A DNA stretch of 64,000 nucleotides from Labrys miyagiensis (GTDB taxonomy: Bacteria > Pseudomonadota > Alphaproteobacteria > Rhizobiales > Labraceae). The stretch covers positions 1 through 64,000 of the forward strand of contig NZ_BSPC01000059.1 of the NCBI RefSeq assembly GCF_030160835.1. The letters are read 5' to 3'. A program made the position numbers and the translations under genes. Positions 1 to 8,914 of the stretch are shown here, one piece after another (position 1 is the stretch's first letter; every line of letters starts with the position of its first letter). Below the pieces are notes generated by a model, which was not told the origin of the DNA, did no database searches, and saw only the letters and a list, made by a program, of their open reading frames with translations.

Positions 1-447
1 GCAAAAGAGCGCTGCGGCTGGCGTGCCGCCGGGATAAACCGGAATCAACCGGGGTGGGCGGAAGCGGCGGGCCAACCAGGATCCGGATCGGCCCGCCGGT
101 GCTTCATTCCAGGCATGAGTAGGACAGGAAAGCATATGCTTGTCAAGATCTGTTCGTTTTATGTCCGAGAGAGCGTTTGAGGACGTTGAATTGTGGGAGA
201 GCAATCCTGTGAGAAAGCTTCATCCCATCCAACCCTGTCGAGCCTGTCCTTCGTGGGCCTGTTTGAAGGTTCGGTTCAGCCAAGTGCGGACATTGATCCA
301 CGCGTAATCAAATGTCCGAAACTCTTCACGGTAACTGACCGGCCACTTTGAGCAAATGCTCCACAGCAGCAGACATTACCGTCTGTAGAATCCCACGTAG
401 CTTCCGATCCAAAGCCGGCAAGTCCTGCAGCGACTGATGAGAGCACA
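1..447. other. Non-coding stretch with one stem-loop
   Basis: No convincing gene is visible here. A GC-rich stem-loop lies at 65-98 (9-bp arms CGGCGGGCC and GGCCCGCCG) without a T-tract. It could be the terminator of a gene outside the window or an extragenic palindrome. Nothing else is recognised. Confidence 0.5.
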
Positions 448-849
448 CTATGACTGGGCTTTGCTGGTCCGCCAGGTCACGATCAAACACCACAGCGAAG
501 TCGTCGCGTGATAGAACACCGCTGGCCACAACAAGATGCCGGCCAGTTCCAGAACGAGGGCGGAATAGGCAAGCACGATCGTGGCCAAGCAATTGTAGAG
601 CGTAACACCGACTAAGAGCCCGAGAGTGCCTTGCCTCCCTTTGTCGTTTCGCGCGTCCCAGCTTGTGGCGGCAACAGCGAGCAACGCAGCACCGCAAATC
701 CGCCCGATCACTGGTGCCTCCGGCCCTACCTGCCTTGTCCCAAACAGCAGAGAAAGCAGGATCGTCGGCACCACGAGGAGCGCCAGTCCCGTCGCACCTT
801 CGGCGATCGCAAACAGTGACAGAAGCTTGCCTCGATGGGCGATGTCCAT
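448..849 (-). CDS. Small four-helix membrane protein, unknown function
   Basis: This 133-residue protein has about four hydrophobic segments: roughly residues 10-35, 47-62, 75-98 and 103-125. It has no cleavable signal peptide. The start ATG is preceded by GGGGA at good spacing. The overall look is that of the small DoxX/DUF4345-like membrane proteins, but I do not recognise a specific family. It lies directly downstream of, and on the same strand as, the first sulfatase, so it may be co-transcribed with it. A longer frame covering 326-961 in another phase has no protein-like composition and was discarded. The gene is probably real; its role is unknown. Confidence 0.6.
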   Translation of the reverse strand: MDIAHRGKLLSLFAIAEGATGLALLVVPTILLSLLFGTRQVGPEAPVIGRICGAALLAVAATSWDARNDKGRQGTLGLLVGVTLYNCLATIVLAYSALVLELAGILLWPAVFYHATTSLWCLIVTWRTSKAQS

Positions 850-947
850 GGCAAAGTGTCCCCGTGCCCCGGCCTGCGACGACTGCGAGTGTGTCCGGTG
901 CGGGCCGGCTTACAGCCGACGGCCCGTACCGTGTCAGCCCTCGTGCA

Positions 948-3353
948 TCAAGGCGCTGCAAGCTCTACCTTCAAGCTGCCCAGCTTGCCCGTGAAGGCAA
1001 ACGGGGTCTGATAGTCGTTATCATCGACACCGGTTCCCGTGTCCGAGCCGACATCAAAGGTTTCGCTTGCCTCCAGAGCAAAGGGGATAGTGTGAGGGAA
1101 GGTCCCGCTGGCTGCTTCGGTGCCGTCGATCGTGATTGTGCCCTTCCCACCTTTGCCAAGGCCTGGCCCGTCAGACTTGAAGGCGAAGACGAGATTGTGC
1201 TTTCCAGGTGTCAGAGCAGCCGGGCACTCCACCCTTGGCCGGGCGAGGTCCAATAGGTCGTAGACAAAAACGGGCTTCCCCTTGAGCAGGTAGAAACCCC
1301 ATCCGCCGAAACGCCCGCCCGCGGTTACAAGCATACCGCTGCCGCCGTCAGCGGGAACTTCGACATCGGCAGTGATCGTGAACGACTTGTTGAGGATGCT
1401 CGGCGCAGTCCCGAGAGGCACGCCGACGATGGGTCTGGTGTAGATGAAGTTGCTACGTCCGGCGACGATGCTGGGTCGGGGTAGAATGAACCGCGTCAAG
1501 GCCGAGGCGTCCAGTGGCAGCACCTGGTATTTCGTGGCTTCGACCCAGAACAAATCCTGCAACTCTTTCAGTTTGTCAGGATTGGCGGCCGCAACGTCAT
1601 TGTTTTGCGTCCAGTCCTTGGTGAGGTCGAACAGCTCCCAGGTCACGCCGTTGACGATGTCTTTTGGCGTGGGAGCCGTGCCATTCCAGGGCTCCCGATA
1701 GGGCATTGTGGAGGCAATCCACCCATCATGGTAGATCGCGCGATTGCCGAACATCTCGAAATACTGGGTCGAGTGCTTCGATGGCGCATCGGCGTTCGCC
1801 TTGTCGAACGTGTAGGCCAGGCTCACGCCTTCGATCGGCGTCTGCGTGATCCCGTTGACCGTCTCGGGGGCGCGGATGCCGGTTACCTCCAAGATCGTCG
1901 GGACAATGTCGATGACGTGGTGGAACTGGTTGCGTATGCCACCCGCATCCTTGATGTGGCCTGGCCAAGCGATGGCCATGCCGTTGCGAATGCCCCCAAA
2001 ATAGGAGGCGACCTGCTTGGTCCATTTGAAGGGCGTGTCGAAAGCCCAGGCCCAGCCGACCGCATAATGCGGATAGGTCAGCGCGGACCCCCAGGCGTCA
2101 TAGAATTTGAGCTGGTCCTGGACGGGCACGTCGACGCCGTTGAAGAAGGTCATCTCGTTTGGTGTTCCAGCGGGGGAGCCTTCCGCGCTCGCGCCATTAT
2201 CGCCGCTGATGAAGATAATCAGCGTGTCGTCGAGCTTGCCCATGTCCTCGACCGCCTTGACGACCCGGCCAATTTCATTGTCGGTATAGGCGAGGTAGGC
2301 TCCATAGACATCGGCTTGGCGGATGAAGAGCTTCTTCTCGTCAGCCGAAAGTGCGTCCCACGGCTTGAGAATCTTATCCGGCCAGGGTGTGAGCTGCGCG
2401 TCCTGGGGAATGACCCCAAGCCTTTTCTGGTTGGCGAAGATTTGGTCACGCAGCGCATTCCATCCCTGGTCGAAGAGATGCATGTCGCTGATCTTTTTGA
2501 TCCATTCCGGGGTCGGGTGATGAGGCGCGTGCGTGCCGCCCGGTGCATAGTAGAGAAAGAAAGGCTTCTTGGGATCAAGCTGGTTGAGTTGATTGAGATA
2601 GTTGATGGCGTCGTCCGCCATGTCCGTTGTCAGGTTGTAGGTGGGGTTGTTTAGATAGGGATAGACGCGGGTGGTATTGCGGTAGAGGTCCGGTTGCCAC
2701 TGGTTGGTCTCGCCACTGACAAAGCCGTAGAAATACTCAAATCCCATTCCGATGGGCCATTGATCGAAGGGCCCCGCCTGACTGGTTTGGAAAGATGGCG
2801 TGTTGTGATCTTTGCCGAACCACGACGTTGCATAGCCATTTGCTTTGAGAATCGTGCCGATCGTGTCTTTGTCCGCAGTGATGACACTATCGTAACCGGG
2901 ATAGCCGGTCGACGCCTCGCTGATCACACCGAAGCCGACTGAGTGATGGTTGCGGCCCGTGATGAGAGCAGCGCGTGTGGGCGAACACAGTGACGTTGTG
3001 TGGAAGTCCGTGTAGCGCAGTCCCATATTCGCAATGCGGTCGAGCGTCGGTGTGGGAATGACGCCGCCGAAGGTGCTCGGGGCAGCAAATCCCACGTCAT
3101 CCGTCAGGATCAACAAGATGTTGGGTGCACCCTTGGGCGGCACGACCTGCGGCTGCCAATATGGCGTCGACTGAAGCGCGTCGAGATTAACTCTGCCGCC
3201 GAACTGGCCTGGCGGCGGCGGGATCTGGCGGCCGTCGATGGTGGTCGTCGCGCTGGGTGTGCCGGGTGTTCCATTGGTGACCTGAGCTGACGCCCCTGTC
3301 CCGCTGATCGATAGGAGCGTGAGTGCAGTGCCTAGCAGTGCCACTAGTTTCAT
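948..3353 (-). CDS. Secreted type I arylsulfatase (copy 1)
   Basis: This 801-residue formylglycine-dependent sulfatase hydrolyses sulfate esters. A signal peptide ends near residue 23 (ASA), so it acts in the periplasm or outside the cell. The metal-binding pair DD is at 85-86 in LILTDD. The CSPTR motif at 123-127 provides the Cys that a formylglycine-generating enzyme would oxidise; no such enzyme is in the window. A further metal-site motif, GDNG, lies mid-protein. The last 150-200 residues look like a beta-sandwich (lectin or concanavalin-like) domain appended to the catalytic core. ATG at 3353 is chosen because GGGAGGA precedes it; an in-frame start eight codons upstream lacks this. It is a paralogue of the sulfatase at 8915-11368, with the same length class and the same Cys position. 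The substrate is unknown. Confidence 0.93.
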   Translation of the reverse strand: MKLVALLGTALTLLSISGTGASAQVTNGTPGTPSATTTIDGRQIPPPPGQFGGRVNLDALQSTPYWQPQVVPPKGAPNILLILTDDVGFAAPSTFGGVIPTPTLDRIANMGLRYTDFHTTSLCSPTRAALITGRNHHSVGFGVISEASTGYPGYDSVITADKDTIGTILKANGYATSWFGKDHNTPSFQTSQAGPFDQWPIGMGFEYFYGFVSGETNQWQPDLYRNTTRVYPYLNNPTYNLTTDMADDAINYLNQLNQLDPKKPFFLYYAPGGTHAPHHPTPEWIKKISDMHLFDQGWNALRDQIFANQKRLGVIPQDAQLTPWPDKILKPWDALSADEKKLFIRQADVYGAYLAYTDNEIGRVVKAVEDMGKLDDTLIIFISGDNGASAEGSPAGTPNEMTFFNGVDVPVQDQLKFYDAWGSALTYPHYAVGWAWAFDTPFKWTKQVASYFGGIRNGMAIAWPGHIKDAGGIRNQFHHVIDIVPTILEVTGIRAPETVNGITQTPIEGVSLAYTFDKANADAPSKHSTQYFEMFGNRAIYHDGWIASTMPYREPWNGTAPTPKDIVNGVTWELFDLTKDWTQNNDVAAANPDKLKELQDLFWVEATKYQVLPLDASALTRFILPRPSIVAGRSNFIYTRPIVGVPLGTAPSILNKSFTITADVEVPADGGSGMLVTAGGRFGGWGFYLLKGKPVFVYDLLDLARPRVECPAALTPGKHNLVFAFKSDGPGLGKGGKGTITIDGTEAASGTFPHTIPFALEASETFDVGSDTGTGVDDNDYQTPFAFTGKLGSLKVELAAP

Positions 3354-3908
3354 GACCAGTCCTCCCCCCTCGGGCACATTTTATCATGCGCCTGTTGAGA
3401 GTTTCCTCCTGAAAGCCTACTTGAGCAAGCTCTAACGAAGCTTATTCTTCGCGGGTGAAGATCTATTTGCTTTGATTTAAACCAGAAGTGTGCGGAGCCT
3501 GTCATCTACGACTTTCGTGAGCCAGAGTTTCAAAGAGCGAACGACCCTACCCACTCATGATAATCGGAGGCATCTCGTTGACGGAATGGCGGCTTCCGGG
3601 AAGCGATCAACTGCATCTGAACGGCAACGATGGGGCGCCAGCGGTTGTTCGCGGCCACGCGCTTGGAAGTCCGCAAAGGGCCAGAACCGGACTCATGCGC
3701 CGCAGCAAAGTCCGCCATTTGATCACCTCGTAGGATGGATAGCTACTCGGGCAACCCGCTTCGCGCGACAATCTCCCGTCGAGCCACCAGGGTTACCGGC
3801 GGGCGAGCCCTGCGCCAGCACAGGCGCTTCAATGGGGGCTCGGCATCAACGAACTGCCGGCGCCGACCGTGGCCTCAATGTGCCAAGGGATGCCGAGAAC
3901 GAGCGCGC
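3354..3908. other. Intergenic region without recognised gene
   Basis: The segment separates the sulfatase and peptidase genes. An open frame on the plus strand (3490-4038) has a low-complexity Arg/Ser-rich product typical of chance frames in GC-rich DNA and runs into the real gene on the other strand. The AT-rich stretch at 3415-3485 probably holds the sulfatase promoter. Confidence 0.5.
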
Positions 3909-4844
3909 TCACCACGCGTTGAGGTCGCTGACGAGCTGCTTATCCAGGGCTAGGCTTTCCATGCCACTGGAAAGCAAAATACCGCCTCGGTCATGGTGTC
4001 CACTTCCCGGCATGTTGCGTTTGTGGTGCAGGAAGTGACCGACCTCGTGCGCCATCACGCCAATGAAGGCTTCGCCATAGTCGAACACGGGTGGATTGCC
4101 CTGGTCGACAACCACGCATACCTGCTCATCAGGCAGATATTCCCCAGCCGCCTCCGTCGCCATGGCATCATAGTCGCCGACGAGAAAGCAGGTGAGATGG
4201 GCGCCGCGCTGCTTGAGTGGCACGATTTCCTTTCGAAAATCATCGCGCGAGATTTTTGGCCCCAGGGCTTTCTGGACCGTGATCCATGAGGCATCGGCCG
4301 GGGTGAAAAAGATGTTCGCCTGGGCCCCGAACACCCAGTTCAACCGGGTGAGGAACCAGGGAGCGTCATCCGGCGTCCATTTCGTGGCGTTGATCACGTT
4401 GCCCGACTGATCGGGCTGCCTGAGGAATTTGAAGGCGATCGAGAAGTCCTTGCGCGGCATGATGGCGACCTCCAACCTGACACCCGTGCTGCCGCGCGTG
4501 GCTTTGAGTTCCGGAATACCGCCACCTTTGTGCGAGACCTTGAGGGCGCGCGCATTGCCCCCCGGCCGCCCGGCGCGATACAGCGCCGTACGCAGCCGCA
4601 GCAACTGATCGTCGCGCTCCTGGCTTCCCAGCTTCCCATAGCGCGTTTTGATGTAGTCCTGGGCGACGCTTTCGACCTGCTCGAACTGCACATCCTCGAC
4701 CTTTAACCGATCGGGATCATAGGACAGGCCGACGTCCTTGCTGTCGCGGAGGCAGACCAGGTTGAAGCCCCCCTGAGGCACGATCATGAAGCTTTCCGCG
4801 GCGTAGACGCCAGAATGGTCCAGGAACTGAGCGAAGCTCGTCAT
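3909..4844 (-). CDS. Putative zincin-type metallopeptidase
   Basis: The product has 311 residues from the ATG at 4844, which has GGGGAA just upstream; 21 additional codons upstream are unlike protein. The C-terminal part carries HEVGH at 266-270 followed by His273/274 and His283/284, the signature of a zinc-dependent peptidase. The third zinc ligand is not in the classical metzincin spacing. The N-terminal 180 residues are not recognised. No signal peptide is visible, so the protein is probably cytoplasmic or exported by another route. It is single and flanked by non-coding DNA. Catalytic function is inferred from the motif only; it may instead be a domain of an effector or toxin. Confidence 0.7.
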   Translation of the reverse strand: MTSFAQFLDHSGVYAAESFMIVPQGGFNLVCLRDSKDVGLSYDPDRLKVEDVQFEQVESVAQDYIKTRYGKLGSQERDDQLLRLRTALYRAGRPGGNARALKVSHKGGGIPELKATRGSTGVRLEVAIMPRKDFSIAFKFLRQPDQSGNVINATKWTPDDAPWFLTRLNWVFGAQANIFFTPADASWITVQKALGPKISRDDFRKEIVPLKQRGAHLTCFLVGDYDAMATEAAGEYLPDEQVCVVVDQGNPPVFDYGEAFIGVMAHEVGHFLHHKRNMPGSGHHDRGGILLSSGMESLALDKQLVSDLNAW

Positions 4845-5513
4845 CGGGTTCCCCAACCTCAATCCACGATGGTGTCGCGTCTGGTCCATCGCATCCGGGA
4901 TAACCATCCGTGATCATCGCTGTCCGGTTGAACGAGCACGATAGCGGAAATTAGCTTCGCGAGCCAATGCACTTAGGTCGAGTTTGCCCCAGGCAAGGCT
5001 TGGAAGCTGACGCTCTGGAAGCCTGACTCAAAAAGTGTGGCGAAGCCAGGAAGGCGGCGGGAACGCCGTCATTGCGAGCGGAGCGAGGCAATGAAGGCTA
5101 AGGCTCCGCTCCTGGGCTGCAAAGTTAGCGCCCATGGATCCCTGGGCGGCATCTCCGTAGATGCGGAGCAGGATAACCTGCGCGCTCGACCATAGTGAAA
5201 CTTCGACGGGGTTCTCGAAATCGAACGTTTAGCCACCGCATCGCCATCGCTGCGCCAGATGCAGGGAGCCATTTTCGAATTCGAGCTGCGTTTTCGCAGT
5301 GCTCCCAGTGACCCGGGCCAAGCCTACTTGGCCAATTCCGCCGACCGCTTGGTTCTACAACTGCAAGATGCATGGCCAGCGCGGCGCGTAAGTATCCATC
5401 CGCCAAAGTAGGTACGACAAATCTAACTTTGAATTGGAACGGAACCGATGATTACGATATGATGACTATGAGATGAAGTTTAGATGACAATTTTTTGGAT
5501 AGGTGAGGCAACA
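4845..5513. other. Intergenic region carrying a partial R3 repeat
   Basis: No gene is convincing here. Positions 5017-5046 hold one end of a dispersed repeat (called R3 here; core GCCTGACTCAAAAAG followed by TGGCGAAGC) also found at 7312-7497 and 28483-28573. Downstream, 5405-5510 is AT-rich and probably contains the promoter of the next gene. Confidence 0.5.
5017..5046 (+). repeat. R3 repeat, one arm
   Basis: The segment GCCTGACTCAAAAAG plus TGGCGAAGC is nearly identical to the start of the repeat at 28483. No matching closing arm is obvious nearby, so this looks like a truncated copy. Confidence 0.5.
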
Positions 5514-5912
5514 ATGAACGACCTTTCCTCGATGACTAGGCCTGTAGCGTCGCCTATCGATTTTCGTCAGCTTGCTCGCGGTCTGGGAACTGTCATTAAC
5601 TATGGCGCTGGGGATGTTGTATTTCGGGAGGGCGACAACCCAAATTACGCCTATATTATTCTCAAAGGGGCAGTTGAAGTTAGTAGTCATGATAAAGTGA
5701 TCGAGCGCATTACCGAAGGGCGAGCGTTCGGTATTGTATCGATGATCGACGGCAAACAACGCTCAGCTACGGCAAAGGCCATGGAGGCATCCGAAATTGC
5801 ACTGCTCGATGCAAGGCAATTTCGATTTATGGTTGAAACGACGCCGAATTTCGTCTGGTATGTGCTGGCGGAAATCGTTGACCGGTTGCGGGCGACGAAT
5901 TCCGCTTTGTAA
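5514..5912 (+). CDS. Stand-alone cyclic-nucleotide-binding-fold protein
   Basis: The 132-residue protein is a single cNMP-binding (Crp-type) beta-roll domain, with no helix-turn-helix, kinase or channel domain. Start ATG 5514 has GGTGAGG at the right distance; a longer start ten codons upstream lacks a ribosome site. The phosphate-binding cassette is recognisable at 72-86 (FGIVSMIDGKQRSAT), with the Arg-Ser-Ala pattern. The Glu that normally follows FG and contacts the ribose hydroxyl is replaced by Ile, so nucleotide binding is doubtful. Codon and base composition are more AT-rich than the neighbours, suggesting recent acquisition. No target or partner domain is encoded next to it. Confidence 0.8.
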   Translation: MNDLSSMTRPVASPIDFRQLARGLGTVINYGAGDVVFREGDNPNYAYIILKGAVEVSSHDKVIERITEGRAFGIVSMIDGKQRSATAKAMEASEIALLDARQFRFMVETTPNFVWYVLAEIVDRLRATNSAL

Positions 5913-5937
5913 TCGGATTTGAGGCGCCCAAAACCCT

Positions 5938-5970
5938 TGACACGCCAGCTTTGGCCGAAGGCGGGTGTCA
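5938..5970 (+). terminator. Stem-loop after the cNMP-domain gene
   Basis: TGACACGCC pairs with GGCGGGTGTCA (one mismatch or bulge) about 25 bp after the stop codon. There is no strong T-tract, so it is only a candidate terminator. Confidence 0.35.
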
Positions 5971-6256
5971 TAAGGCTCCGCTGAGGTCGCCATCGCGCCA
6001 AGGGCGGGAATTGGCCTTCTGTCCGGAAACAGACCTTCGCCTACGCGCCCATGACAGGCGATCCTGAGTCAGTCGAGCGTTGGCAGCCACGAAGACTAGG
6101 TTTGCCATCCGCCTCGTCTCGTGGCGGCCTTCCCCAAGTCGGATTCAGGCCGCGTGCTTGGAACCAATGACGGACTAGACTGTTCAGCTCTGACTATGGC
6201 ATGACGCTGACGTGCCCTCCTGGCTGGGTGAGCGGCAATCTTGAGAGACATGCATC
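5971..6256. other. Intergenic, nothing recognised
   Basis: No coding potential or repeat was recognised in this stretch, which leads up to the small secreted protein gene. Confidence 0.4.
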
Positions 6257-6697
6257 ATGAAGATTTCGTCGAGATTTCGTTCAATCGCGGCTGCGGTTAT
6301 TGCTGCAGCAAGCATCAGCTTTGCCGGCTCCGCACATGCCGATAGCGGCACGATCCGCTTCGCCGTCTACAAGGCTGCCTTCTTTGTGGGTGGCTCCGGA
6401 GGCGAGGGCACGCTGACCTTCCACGGTCGCCGCTATCCCATCTCTATCGGCGGCATCTCGGGCGGCCTCGCCTTCGGGGCCTCCAAGACTTATTTCCAGG
6501 GTAGGGTGAGCCACATTCGCAGCGCCCGGGATGTGTCGGGGGTCTACGGTGCGGCAGGCGGAGGCGGCGCGGTCGTCAAAGGGGCCCAGGTGATCCTCAT
6601 GACCAATGACAAGGGCGCCCAACTCGAACTCACAGGCAGGCAGATAGGCCTGCAGATCAACGTCGATCTCAGCGGTCTTGCCATCACGGTGAAGTAA
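6257..6697 (+). CDS. Small secreted glycine-rich protein
   Basis: The 146-residue product starts with a clear Sec signal peptide (basic start, hydrophobic core, AHA cleavage motif near 28), so it is probably periplasmic. The mature part is Gly-rich and predicted to be beta-stranded, with alternating short hydrophobic strands and glycine turns (GGISGG, GAAGGGG). No cysteines or catalytic motif are seen. It resembles hypothetical periplasmic proteins of Rhizobiales, but I do not recognise a named family. It is a single gene facing the reductase at 6758 convergently. Confidence 0.7.
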   Translation: MKISSRFRSIAAAVIAAASISFAGSAHADSGTIRFAVYKAAFFVGGSGGEGTLTFHGRRYPISIGGISGGLAFGASKTYFQGRVSHIRSARDVSGVYGAAGGGGAVVKGAQVILMTNDKGAQLELTGRQIGLQINVDLSGLAITVK

Positions 6698-6757
6698 AGG
6701 CCGTCGCTCCGTTCGTCATATCTGCAGTCGGCGCAGTTCGTCGAGCAGATCGCGTGA

Positions 6758-7288
6758 TCAGGCCGGAACATAGGTCAGCCTGATCGCGTCCTCGCCAATT
6801 CGATCGCTGGCCACAAGGCGGAGCGGTGGCCGGGGACCGGCGAAGAATGGCTTGCCGCGACCAAGCACGACGGGATGGAAGTAGAGGCGATACTCATCAA
6901 CAAGCCCAAGGTCGGTCAGGCTTTGCGCCAGGTCTGGCCCGGAAACAGCAATCTCCCCGACGAACTCGGCCTTCAGTCTGCCTACCACCGTCTCGATGTC
7001 ATCCGAAATAAGCGTGGCGTTGGGGCCGACCGACTTCAACGAGCGCGACGCGACCCACTTCGGCTGGTTCCTCCACGCCGCCGCGAACTCGTGCTGTTCC
7101 GTACTCCACTCAGGACGGTCTTCGTCCCAATATCGCATCACCTCGTACATGCGGCGACCGTACACACTGCCGGCCAGGTCGCGCACATGCTCTATCCAGT
7201 GACGAAAGAGCGCGGGGCCTATCCGCATTTCCAGGTGGTCGACATAGCCGTCCAGGGACTGGTTCATTCCGAAGACGAGCTTCGCCAT
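6758..7288 (-). CDS. Dihydrofolate reductase-family (RibD C-terminal-like) protein
   Basis: The 176-residue protein fits the RibD_C/DHFR-like fold. It has an N-terminal Rossmann strand followed by MNQSLDGYV, a mid-region GRRMYEVM, and a C-terminal half with GEIAVSGPDL, LVDEYRLYFHPVVLGRGKP and a final strand. These are typical of the YyaP/YwjB-type reductases, which probably bind NADPH; the substrate is unknown. ATG 7288 is chosen because GGAGA precedes it and the family begins with this strand. The longer frame would add 38 residues encoded by the repeat upstream. Confidence 0.85.
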   Translation of the reverse strand: MAKLVFGMNQSLDGYVDHLEMRIGPALFRHWIEHVRDLAGSVYGRRMYEVMRYWDEDRPEWSTEQHEFAAAWRNQPKWVASRSLKSVGPNATLISDDIETVVGRLKAEFVGEIAVSGPDLAQSLTDLGLVDEYRLYFHPVVLGRGKPFFAGPRPPLRLVASDRIGEDAIRLTYVPA

Positions 7289-7311
7289 GCTGAAATATCT
7301 CCATCGCTGGG

Positions 7312-7497
7312 TCTTCAGAGCCTGACTCAAAGAGCGCAGCAGGTTCGAGAATGGCTCAATTTTTGTCATGCCCGGGGCTTGTCCCGGGCATCCAGACGCC
7401 ACTTTTCAGGCCTTTGCGCCAGCCTGGATTGCCGGGACAAGCCCGGCAATGACAAAAAGTCGAGCTTCTCGCAATTTTTCGGTCAGGCTCTTCAGAA
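7312..7497. repeat. R3 repeat with a nested GTCAT-type palindrome
   Basis: Both ends carry inverted copies of a CTGAAGAGCCTGACC-like sequence (left form TTCAGAGCCTGACTC, right form GGTCAGGCTCTTCAG). Nested inside at 7365-7453 is a second palindrome opening with GTCATGCCCGGGGCTTG and closing with GCCCGGCAATGAC. The latter is the common alphaproteobacterial extragenic palindrome type. It lies directly upstream of the reductase gene. Confidence 0.7.
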
Positions 7498-7710
7498 TAG
7501 CCTGAGCCGCCGTTACGCGTAAGTGAGGCAGGGTACAACTCGGCCACGGAAAGCCGGGCGGATGAACCCGGGCCCCGCTGGCCGAAGCCGTGACCCGCAT
7601 GATCCTGTCGACGCTCAGCTCGAGGTGAGACGGCCAGACCGCGTGGATGTTGCCGATTTTGGTGCATGGCAGCGCCGCGCAGCGAAGCAGGGCTCTGAAT
7701 CGGGGAGATC

Positions 7711-7882
7711 GTCATTCCCACAACCAAACCGAAGGTTTGGTTGGATGACCGAAGGGAGACCCGGAATCCATGAACGCCATCCTATGCGGACTGTGTTCAT
7801 GGATTCCGGCGTTCCCACTCACAAGCAAAGCTTGTGAGGATACGCTCCACAACCAAACCTCCGGTTTGGTTGTGGGAATGAC
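7711..7882. repeat. Composite palindromic element (four hairpins)
   Basis: The element opens with GTCATTCCCACAACCAAACC and closes with its inverted counterpart ending GTGGGAATGAC. Both end arms are themselves hairpins around AACCAAACC/GGTTTGGTT. Inside are a 15-bp inverted repeat at 7761-7809 (CCGGAATCCATGAAC) and a smaller hairpin at 7818-7838 (CTCACAAG/CTTGTGAG). It has the same two-arm design as the R1 elements. Confidence 0.75.
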
Positions 7883-8039
7883 GCCCCAGCCGTCCGCACC
7901 CTTGTTAACCCGAATTCGGAGCCTCGCGCGGGCTTGCCAATCGAGCCGTCTGAGGGCAATCTCCGCCCAGCAAAACGTTCGGCTGGCGCATCCCGATGGA
8001 TTCTCCGGCCGGGCGACGAAACATGGGAACTTCGAGATC

Positions 8040-8744
8040 ATGATCATGGACGGTGGGATTGCCGATACCGGCGAGATGGACGGTGCAGCTCGGCTTGGGT
8101 CAGGGCTTCTCAATCGCCGATCGTTCCTGGTCGGCTCCGCCGTCAGTCTCGGCGCGCTCGGGCTGGCCGGTTGCGCGACATCCGGCGGCATGAGCCAGGC
8201 CGAGGCGGCGAGGCTCTACGGGGCGATGCCCGAAGAGAAATTCCCGATCCCGGCGGTCGATGTCACCAAGATCGATCCGAAATATTATCGCCGGACGGTG
8301 CGCTACGACACCAAGGAAGCGGCCGGTACGATTATCATCGATCCCGGCCATTACTACGTCTACCGCATCGAGGGCGATGGGAACGCCACCCGCTATGGCG
8401 CCAATGTCGGCCGCAAGGGATTCCTGTGGAGCGGTGAAGCCTATGTCGGGCGCAAGGCCGAATGGGCAACCTGGACGCCGCCCAAGGAGATGATCGCGCG
8501 CCAGCCAGAGGCGGGCAAATATGCCGGCGGCATGCCGGGAGGCCTGGACAATCCGCTCGGCGCCCGCACACTCTATCTCTATCAGAACGGCAAATACACG
8601 CTCTACACGATCTACAGCACGAGAATAGCCCAGTCGATCGGGACCGGCGTTTCGAGCGGCTGCACCGGCCTGCTCACGCAGGACATGATCCACCTCTATA
8701 CACAAACGCCGGTCGGGACGAAGGTGGTCGTCCTGCCGGCATAG
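8040..8744 (+). CDS. Tat-exported L,D-transpeptidase-like lipoprotein with degenerate active site
   Basis: The 234-residue protein has a twin-arginine signal (NRRSFLVG, Arg26-Arg27) that ends in a lipobox LAGC (Cys45), so it is probably anchored in the periplasmic face of a membrane. The rest matches the YkuD/ErfK L,D-transpeptidase domain, which cross-links peptidoglycan or attaches proteins to it. In the active-site region the Cys is present (SSGC, Cys208). The conserved His of the upstream HGT motif is replaced (YST, 192-194), and the Arg normally two residues after Cys is Gly (GCTG). Activity may therefore be lost or altered. The start is uncertain: ATG 8040 or 8046 are the first starts beyond the upstream repeat, and neither has a strong ribosome site. 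Confidence 0.82.
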   Translation: MIMDGGIADTGEMDGAARLGSGLLNRRSFLVGSAVSLGALGLAGCATSGGMSQAEAARLYGAMPEEKFPIPAVDVTKIDPKYYRRTVRYDTKEAAGTIIIDPGHYYVYRIEGDGNATRYGANVGRKGFLWSGEAYVGRKAEWATWTPPKEMIARQPEAGKYAGGMPGGLDNPLGARTLYLYQNGKYTLYTIYSTRIAQSIGTGVSSGCTGLLTQDMIHLYTQTPVGTKVVVLPA

Positions 8745-8914
8745 GCGACGGGGTCGGCTCTCGGCCCGGGCGCCGCCGGTGCGGGCAGCGCAAGGAACGG
8801 GGCCGTTCGCTAGGACGTCCGGCTGAAGGGCCTGAGTCGGACCCAAAGCGGACAATGGAACTGCCGGGCCGGAAGGCGTGGGCAACCGGGGGGTGCCCAC
8901 GCTCATGCTCGGGT

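Noticed and set aside
65-98. GC-rich stem-loop considered as a definite terminator
   Set aside because: No T-tract and the upstream gene is outside the window, so it is only noted as a stem-loop.
326-961. 211-codon minus-strand frame overlapping the small membrane protein gene
   Set aside because: Arg/Ala-rich with no domain; the overlapping 133-codon frame has clear membrane helices and a ribosome site.
3490-4038. 182-codon plus-strand frame
   Set aside because: Low-complexity product, partly antisense to the peptidase gene, no ribosome site.
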